From Oscillospiraceae bacterium (lineage in GTDB: Bacteria; Bacillota_A; Clostridia; Saccharofermentanales; Saccharofermentanaceae), in contig CADAXO010000081.1 in the NCBI GenBank assembly GCA_902791885.1, positions 1 to 11,849 of the forward strand: a stretch of 11,849 nucleotides of DNA, given 5' to 3'. Within the stretch, counting starts at the first letter, position 1. Every line of letters begins with the position of its first letter. The position numbers and the translations under genes are program-made. Positions 7,384 to 11,849 of this stretch are shown here, piece after piece. The notes beneath the pieces are model-generated. The model ran no database searches. It was given only the letters and a program-made list of their open reading frames with translations, and was not told the DNA's origin.

Positions 7384-8181
7384 ATGGGAAAAACGGGTAA
7401 ATCAATGTCGCGGACGGCTCATACCATTGCCAAGAACAGCTTTCTGTTCAGGGAATTGGTCAAGCGAGACTTCCAGCAGAAATATAAAAGAACGATACTC
7501 GGAATGGGGTGGAGCATTCTTCTTCCCTTACTTCAGCTTTTTGTCATGAAGATAGTCTTCACGGGTTTCTTCGGCAGGAGCACCCCGCACTATACGATCT
7601 ACCTTTTCGCAGGTAACCTTGTCCTTAACTATTACAAGGAAGCCACCAAGAACGGCATGAAGAGCCTTCTTGATAATTCCTCGATACTTACCAAGATCAA
7701 TGTCCCGAAGTATCTGTTCCTGTTCTCGAAGAACGTGTCCGCTTTATTTAACTTCGGGCTTTGCCTTATCGTATTTTTCTTCTTCTGCATAATCGACCAC
7801 ATCACGTTCCATCTTAATTTCGTGATGCTGATCTACCCGATATTGTGTCTTCTTATAATGAACCTCGGTATGGGTATGATACTCTCGGCGCTTTATGTAT
7901 TCTTCAGGGATATCTCGTATCTTTACGAAGTCTTCCTGACTCTGCTTACATATCTTTCCGCCGTATTCTATACGCTCGATAAGTTCAGCCCGGATGTGCA
8001 GCAGCTTTTCCTGCTTAACCCGGTCTACTGCATCATCAAGTATATCCGTGTGCTTGTAATTGACGGACATCTGCCGTCTCCCGAGTACCATCTGCTTTGC
8101 TTTGGCTATGCGGTGCTGTTCTTCCTCATAGGAAGCTTCTTCTATAAGAAACTGAACCAGAAGTTCGTATATTATTTCTAA
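7384..8181 (+). CDS. ABC-2 type polysaccharide/teichoic acid export permease (Wzm/TagG-like)
   Basis: A 265-residue ABC-2 permease that should pair with the ATPase encoded next to move a finished lipid-linked glycopolymer across the membrane. The family's N-terminal amphipathic stretch is clear: FRELVKRDFQQKYKRTILGMGWSILLP (22-48). Six hydrophobic segments follow (about 44-62, 70-88, 115-137, 145-172, 180-198 and 236-254), with VFFRDISYLYEV (172-183) and LNPVYCIIKYIR (211-222) as typical motifs. The length is normal and the gene looks intact. The start is uncertain: ATG 7384 has no ribosome site and lies just behind a TATAAT. ATG 7408 (starting MSRTAHTIAKNS) would leave all conserved sequence in place. 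The ATPase gene begins nine bases after the stop. Assignment to O-antigen-type or teichoic-type substrate rests on the downstream glycerophosphotransferase and cytidylyltransferase. Confidence 0.92.
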   Translation: MGKTGKSMSRTAHTIAKNSFLFRELVKRDFQQKYKRTILGMGWSILLPLLQLFVMKIVFTGFFGRSTPHYTIYLFAGNLVLNYYKEATKNGMKSLLDNSSILTKINVPKYLFLFSKNVSALFNFGLCLIVFFFFCIIDHITFHLNFVMLIYPILCLLIMNLGMGMILSALYVFFRDISYLYEVFLTLLTYLSAVFYTLDKFSPDVQQLFLLNPVYCIIKYIRVLVIDGHLPSPEYHLLCFGYAVLFFLIGSFFYKKLNQKFVYYF

Positions 8182-8190
8182 GGATCCGTT

Positions 8191-9084
8191 ATGGCAGTAG
8201 TTGAGTGTAAGGACGTAAGCATAAGATACATAGTAGGCGACCTTAAGGCGATCGGTCTTAAGGAATACGTCATGCGTAAGCTTACCGGAAACTACCACAT
8301 ACAGGAGTTCTGGGCCGATAAGAACGTCACTTTCGCTCTCGAAAAGGGCGACATGTTAGGCATCGTAGGGGGCAATATCGCAGCTTTATTGGAGCTCGCA
8401 AGCGGCTTTGACGGCAACATGACCGTAAGAGAGAACGCCTACTTAAGAGGAGCGATGCTCGGCTACACAAAGGCATTCCTTGATGAGAAGTACGAGGAGA
8501 TCATAGCTTTTGCTGAGCTTGAAGAGTTCCAGGATTATAACTTCAAACAGTTATCAAGCGGTATGAAGAGCCGACTTGCTTTCTCGATCGCCTGCCTTGT
8601 AAATCCCGATATCATCATCCTTGATGAGGTCTTAAGCGTAGGTGACGGTGCCTTCCGTAAGAAGAGCGGCGATAAGATGAGGGAGATCCTGGACAGCGGT
8701 GTCACGGGCCTTCTCGTATCACACTCCGTTTCGCAGGTAAGAGAGCTTTGCAACAAGATCTTGTGGCTTGATCACGGCAATCAGATCGCATTCTCCGATG
8801 ACGTAGAGACCACATGCAATGCTTATGAAGAGTTCCTTAATACCAAGGTGCTTCCGAAGACCCCCGAGGACTTCGCCAGAATGTCCGATGCTTATCTTGA
8901 CCGCGTGAGCGCCGAGATGGAGAAGAAGAGGAAGAAGGAAGTAAGCAAGCTCGAGAAGATTATCGAGGAAGGCAATAAGGAAAGTGCGGTGGATGCCGCC
9001 ATCAGGATATTGAAGAAGAATTCTTCCAATCTCCTTAATATGGAAGAAGTGGAGAAAAGAGCAGCAGAATCGGGTAATAAGTGA
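8191..9084 (+). CDS. ABC polysaccharide export ATPase (Wzt/TagH-like), Walker A region deleted
   Basis: A 297-residue nucleotide-binding subunit for the preceding permease. Motifs present are the signature LSSGMKSRLAFSIA (121-134), Walker B with D-loop IIILDEVLSVGDG (141-153) and the H-loop VSHS (176-179). The AALLELASGFDGNMTVREN segment is typical of Wzt/TagH. The P-loop is absent: GDMLGIVG (53-60) passes straight into GNIAALLEL. The family normally has NGAGKST plus about 20 further residues between these points, so roughly 26-30 codons appear lost in frame around 8366-8374. Without Walker A the protein should not bind ATP normally, so it is probably inactive. Beyond residue 220 is a charged, helix-prone tail without a Wzt substrate-binding domain. 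The start ATG has AAGGA upstream. The stop TGA overlaps the ATG of the next gene (TGATG). Confidence 0.88.
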   Translation: MAVVECKDVSIRYIVGDLKAIGLKEYVMRKLTGNYHIQEFWADKNVTFALEKGDMLGIVGGNIAALLELASGFDGNMTVRENAYLRGAMLGYTKAFLDEKYEEIIAFAELEEFQDYNFKQLSSGMKSRLAFSIACLVNPDIIILDEVLSVGDGAFRKKSGDKMREILDSGVTGLLVSHSVSQVRELCNKILWLDHGNQIAFSDDVETTCNAYEEFLNTKVLPKTPEDFARMSDAYLDRVSAEMEKKRKKEVSKLEKIIEEGNKESAVDAAIRILKKNSSNLLNMEEVEKRAAESGNK

Positions 9085-10076
9085 TGTCCGGCAAGCTTAG
9101 TATCCTGACTTCGATCCTCAAGACTTCGTTTACAAGACCTCCCATAGTTAAGGATAAGGTCTTCGTAATGACGATGGATAACAGATTCTCTTGTAATCCC
9201 GAAGCTATCATCAAAGAGGTCCTTGTAAGTTACCCTGATCTTAAGATCGTCTGGGCTACCGAAGATAAGATTGACCGAAGCGAGTTCCCGTCTTCCGTAA
9301 AGCTTGTTAAGCGCGGAAGCCTTGAGATGTTCGAGGAGATGAGAAGTTCGCATATCTGGCTTGATAACGGCCTTAACTGCGTCTGGTTCTTCTACCCGAA
9401 GCGTAAAGGCCAGATCTATATCAACACATGGCACGGAAGCCTCGGAATAAAGAAGTTAAGCGGTAATTTCATGTGGAAGCTTCGCGCTTCTACCTGTAAG
9501 AAAAAGACGGATTACTGCATCACCAACAGCACTTTCGAAGAAAATGTCTTCACGACGACCTTCTGGAAAGGCGTGGATTATCTTAAGTTCGGACATGCCC
9601 GTAATGCCGTTCTTTTCCGCGAAGAACTGTTCGATTCTGTTTCCTCTGAAGTAAAGAATAAGCTCGGACTTCCTTCTGACAGGAAGCTTATCCTGTATGC
9701 TCCAACCTTCAGGGATGACGGATCCAAGATAGTGCCTCCTGATTATAAGGCCATAACGGAAAAGCTTAGTGCGAGATTTCAGGGAGAGTGGACCGTGCTT
9801 GTAAGATACCATTTCAAGGACGGCGTAAGCCCCGATTCCGAATGCTCAGTTGACGTATCAAGGTTCCCGGATATAAGAGAACTCATGATCGCTTCCGATA
9901 TCGCGCTTACCGATTACTCGAGCTGGATCTACGACTATATACTTCTTAACCGTCCGGGATTTATATATGCTCCCGATATCAGTAAATATGAGTCTTCAAG
10001 AGGTTTTTATTATCCTTTGACCGAGACGCCGTTCCCGATATCTTCTTCACTTCAAGAGGTTTTTATTATCCTTTGA
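9084..10076 (+). CDS. CDP-glycerol glycerophosphotransferase family protein, frameshifted near C-terminus
   Basis: A teichoic-acid-type polyol-phosphate transferase (TagF/TagB family) that would move glycerol-phosphate, or a related alditol-phosphate, from its CDP form to the lipid-linked chain at the cytoplasmic face. Family motifs are INTWHGSLGIKKL (113-125, His117 probable catalytic), ILYAPTFRDDG (203-213), RYHF (241-244), TDYSSWIYDYILLNRPGFIYAPD (276-298) and YESSRGFYYP (302-311). Native sequence runs to Ser322. A 56-bp tandem duplication then shifts the frame, adding eight foreign residues before TGA at 10076 (330 residues). Precise loss of one copy would continue to TGA at 10250-10252 and give 370 residues. 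All catalytic motifs lie before the break, but the last 48 residues are lost, so activity is uncertain. ATG 9084 overlaps the upstream stop (TGATG); a GTG at 9081 is less likely. Confidence 0.9.
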   Translation: MSGKLSILTSILKTSFTRPPIVKDKVFVMTMDNRFSCNPEAIIKEVLVSYPDLKIVWATEDKIDRSEFPSSVKLVKRGSLEMFEEMRSSHIWLDNGLNCVWFFYPKRKGQIYINTWHGSLGIKKLSGNFMWKLRASTCKKKTDYCITNSTFEENVFTTTFWKGVDYLKFGHARNAVLFREELFDSVSSEVKNKLGLPSDRKLILYAPTFRDDGSKIVPPDYKAITEKLSARFQGEWTVLVRYHFKDGVSPDSECSVDVSRFPDIRELMIASDIALTDYSSWIYDYILLNRPGFIYAPDISKYESSRGFYYPLTETPFPISSSLQEVFIIL

Positions 10077-10105
10077 CCGAGACGCCGTTCCCGATATCTT
10101 CTTCA
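9994..10105 (+). repeat. Perfect 56-bp tandem duplication
   Basis: Bases 9994-10049 and 10050-10105 are identical over all 56 positions. The unit begins and ends with CTTCA. It lies inside the glycerophosphotransferase gene. As 56 is not a multiple of three, the second copy puts the gene out of frame. It covers codons for the conserved SRGFYYPLTE segment. Confidence 0.98.
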
Positions 10106-10252
10106 ACTGATGAACTTGTCAGTAGGATAGAAGGATTCGATGAAGAAGGTTATCAGGAGAATGTAAGTAAATTCCTTGAGGCGCGCGGCTGTTACGAAGC
10201 CCCGGATTCGGACAAGAAGGCCGCCAAATTCATAAGTGACTTATGCACATGA
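10106..10252 (+). pseudogene. Stranded 3' end of the glycerophosphotransferase gene
   Basis: These 147 bases encode the native last 48 residues plus the stop, starting TDELVSRIEGFDEEG and ending KKAAKFISDLCT. They are in frame with the upstream gene only if one 56-bp copy is ignored. No ribosome site or start codon precedes them, so they are not expected to be translated while both copies are present. Confidence 0.85.
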
Positions 10253-10262
10253 ATGGTATAAT
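10236..10262 (+). promoter_or_regulatory. Extended -10 promoter for the cytidylyltransferase gene
   Basis: TGG-TATAAT (10254-10262) is a consensus extended -10. GTGACT at 10236-10241 is a partial -35 with a short 15-base spacer. Transcription should begin near 10269, leaving a leader with GGAGGA (10281-10286) before ATG 10296. It would let the last two genes be expressed even if polarity from the broken upstream gene lowers read-through. Confidence 0.5.
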
Positions 10263-10295
10263 CGAAGATAGATTAATAGCGGAGGATATTCGTTG

Positions 10296-11021
10296 ATGAA
10301 TACGGCGGTCATATTTGCCGGAGGAACCGGAAAGAGAATGCATTCGGGCAATGTCCCCAAGCAGTTCCTCGAACTTAACGGCAAGCCCATTATTATCCAC
10401 ACTATCGAGCATTTTGATAAGCATCCGATGATCGACGCGATCGTTGTAGTCTGTATAGCCGACTGGATCGATTTCCTTAAAGGAAAGCTGGAAGAGTTCG
10501 GCATAACGAAGGTCGTATCCGTAATCCCGGGTGGCAAGACAGGTCAGGAATCCATCCGCAACGGTCTTTATGAGATCCGCGATAAGGTGGATTGTGACCC
10601 TAAGGATACGGTGGTTCTTATCCACGACGGTGTTAGACCGCTAATTAACGAGAAGCTAATTACCGATAATATCGAGACAGTTCATAAGTTTGGAAATGCC
10701 ATCACAGTGGTTCCCGCTATCGAGACGATAATTGAGATCGATGACGATGAGCATATCACCAAGGTGGCTGACAGATCCCACTGCAAGCTTGCAAGAGCTC
10801 CGCAGAGTTTCTATCTTGCCGATATCCTTGAAGCCCACAGGAAGTCCATCGAAGAGGGCATAGAAGAGATGATCGACTCCGCGATGCTCATGCGTTATTA
10901 CGGCGCGGTCCTTCATACAGTCGAGGGTCCCGTGGAGAATATCAAGATCACAACTCCCATGGATTACTACATCTTCAAGGCCATGGTCGAACTTAAGCAG
11001 AACGGACAGGAGGATTTCTGA
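10296..11021 (+). CDS. IspD/TarI family cytidylyltransferase, probably making a CDP-alditol
   Basis: A 241-residue nucleotidyltransferase that joins CTP and a polyol phosphate to form a CDP-polyol. Motifs are FAGGTGKRM (7-15) for CTP binding, NVPKQFLEL (19-27), GGKTGQESIRNGL (79-91), VLIHDGVRPL (107-116), ARAPQSFY (166-173) and ENIKITTPMDYY (214-225). IspD (methylerythritol phosphate pathway) and TarI (ribitol-5-phosphate) share this fold. The PKQF and HDGVRP forms, and a location between a glycerophosphotransferase and an SDR, favour a TarI-like role in surface polymer synthesis. IspD is not excluded. ATG 10296 is preferred over an in-frame TTG at 10293 because GGAGGA lies nine bases upstream. 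The next gene starts three bases after the stop. The gene looks intact. Confidence 0.88.
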   Translation: MNTAVIFAGGTGKRMHSGNVPKQFLELNGKPIIIHTIEHFDKHPMIDAIVVVCIADWIDFLKGKLEEFGITKVVSVIPGGKTGQESIRNGLYEIRDKVDCDPKDTVVLIHDGVRPLINEKLITDNIETVHKFGNAITVVPAIETIIEIDDDEHITKVADRSHCKLARAPQSFYLADILEAHRKSIEEGIEEMIDSAMLMRYYGAVLHTVEGPVENIKITTPMDYYIFKAMVELKQNGQEDF

Positions 11022-11024
11022 TAA

Positions 11025-11849
11025 ATGCCGGGTATTCTTGAAGAGGATTATCTTAATATAGCGAATTCTTCTGATTTCAATAAAGATGAACTGTTCGGTT
11101 CGACTGTCCTTATCACAGGTGCTACGGGCCTTGTGGGAATGTTCCTTGCAAAGTCCCTTATCTACATGAACACAGCCTGTAATGCAGGGATCAGGCTTGT
11201 CCTGCCTGTAAGAAATAAGAATAAAGCCGATGATCTTTATAAGGACACGGACCTTAAAGATGTGAAATTTATCTACGGCGACATTACCGAAGAACCCAAG
11301 GTGGATGGTGATGTCGATTACATCATCCATTGCGCAAGCAACACAACGTCGAAGTACATGGTATCAAATCCCGTCGAGACGCTTCATATCTCATACGAAG
11401 GAACAAGACAGATGTTAAAGCTTGCCGCGGATAAGAAGGTTAAGTCCATGGTCTATGTTTCTTCCATGGAGGTCTACGGATCTACGAAGGAAGAGGATAA
11501 CCCGATAACCGAGGATAAGCTCGGCTTTATAAATGTCCATAACGTAAGAAGTTCCTATTCGGAAGGTAAGAGGATCTGCGAGCTTTTGTGCTCGTCCTAT
11601 GCTTCCGAGTACGGAGTACCCGTTAAGATGGCGCGCCTTGCCCAGACTTTCGGTGCGGGTGTGCCTTCAAGCGATACGAGAGTTTTCGCGCAGTTTGCAA
11701 GAAGCGTAATAAACGGCACCGATATCGTGCTTCACACTAAAGGCGAGTCCGTGGGTAACTACTGCTATACCGCAGATGTTGTAAGGGGAATCCTCTGTCT
11801 TCTTACCAAGGGTGAAGACGGGGAAGCCTATAATGTCGTTAACGAGAAT
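11025..11849 (+). CDS. NAD(P)-dependent extended SDR (epimerase/dehydratase/reductase), 3' end outside window
   Basis: The first 275 codons of an extended short-chain dehydrogenase/reductase; the frame is open at the window edge. The cofactor-binding glycine motif is LITGATGLVG (29-38). Asp86 of YGDIT and the HCASNTTS segment (102-109) fit the Rossmann fold. The active site is SSMEVYGS (146-153) with Tyr178-xxx-Lys182 in SSYSEGKR. YCYTADVVRGIL (246-257) is the usual C-terminal substrate-side motif. The start at 11025 has AGGAGGA (11008-11014) ten bases upstream, overlapping the end of the cytidylyltransferase gene. Paired with that gene it may reduce, dehydrate or epimerise a CDP- or phosphate-linked sugar or alditol. 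In pneumococcal capsule loci such pairs are assigned to CDP-arabinitol or CDP-mannitol formation. The precise substrate cannot be read from sequence. Confidence 0.88.
   Translation, partial: MPGILEEDYLNIANSSDFNKDELFGSTVLITGATGLVGMFLAKSLIYMNTACNAGIRLVLPVRNKNKADDLYKDTDLKDVKFIYGDITEEPKVDGDVDYIIHCASNTTSKYMVSNPVETLHISYEGTRQMLKLAADKKVKSMVYVSSMEVYGSTKEEDNPITEDKLGFINVHNVRSSYSEGKRICELLCSSYASEYGVPVKMARLAQTFGAGVPSSDTRVFAQFARSVINGTDIVLHTKGESVGNYCYTADVVRGILCLLTKGEDGEAYNVVNEN

Noticed and set aside
7744..8298. Antisense open frame of 184 codons opposite the permease gene
   Set aside because: It overlaps a clearly conserved permease, and its charged composition mirrors the opposite strand. No ribosome site or family motif is seen.
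8892..9434. Antisense open frame of 180 codons across the ATPase/glycerophosphotransferase boundary
   Set aside because: It lies opposite conserved coding sequence and shows no motif. It is treated as a shadow.
10656..11330. Antisense open frame of 224 codons opposite the cytidylyltransferase and SDR genes
   Set aside because: It spans two genes with strong catalytic motifs on the plus strand and has no recognisable domain of its own.
1..11849. CRISPR arrays, tRNA or rRNA genes, insertion sequences
   Set aside because: No spaced repeat array, tRNA-like cloverleaf, rRNA sequence, transposase or terminal inverted repeats were recognised. The only sizeable repeat is the 56-bp tandem duplication.

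Overview
The window looks like chromosomal DNA of a Gram-positive, clostridia-type Firmicute of moderate GC. Signs are Shine-Dalgarno-led genes, a housekeeping priA, DUF6077- and DUF4422-type membrane and glycosyltransferase proteins, and a teichoic-acid-like export set. I cannot name a genus from sequence alone.

Layout: (1) 3-2166, plus strand: the C-terminal part of primosomal helicase PriA, then an Mbeg1/DUF2974-like alpha/beta hydrolase one base downstream. (2) 2163-7283, minus strand: a tightly packed four-gene operon. In transcription order it is an undecaprenyl-phosphate sugar-1-phosphate transferase (initiating enzyme), a DUF6077-type polytopic membrane protein, a large membrane protein with an outward-facing metallo-beta-lactamase domain, and a DUF4422 glycosyltransferase. 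Its last stop codon shares the palindrome TTAA with the stop of the convergent hydrolase gene. (3) 7284-7383: a compact divergent promoter region with an extended -10 on the minus strand and a TATAAT so close to the plus-strand ATG that the transcript may be leaderless. (4) 7384-11849, plus strand: ABC-2 polysaccharide permease (Wzm/TagG type), its ATPase partner (Wzt/TagH type), a CDP-glycerol glycerophosphotransferase-family enzyme, a TarI/IspD-type cytidylyltransferase with its own extended -10 promoter, and an extended SDR that runs off the window.

Taken together the genes describe ABC-transporter-dependent synthesis of an alditol-phosphate-containing surface glycopolymer (teichoic-acid-like). 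A sugar phosphate is loaded on undecaprenyl phosphate, glycosyl and polyol-phosphate units are added, CDP-alditol is probably supplied by the last two genes, and the chain is exported by the ABC pair.

The most striking observation is that this locus carries lesions. The ATPase lacks its entire Walker A region through an apparent in-frame deletion. The next gene, the glycerophosphotransferase, is frameshifted by an exact 56-bp tandem duplication whose precise loss would restore a 370-residue protein. A third possible lesion lies in a five-base G run, where one base fewer would fuse the DUF6077 protein and the metallo-beta-lactamase protein into one 978-residue product. These could reflect phase variation, decay of the surface-polymer locus, or assembly error. 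Read-level checks would decide.
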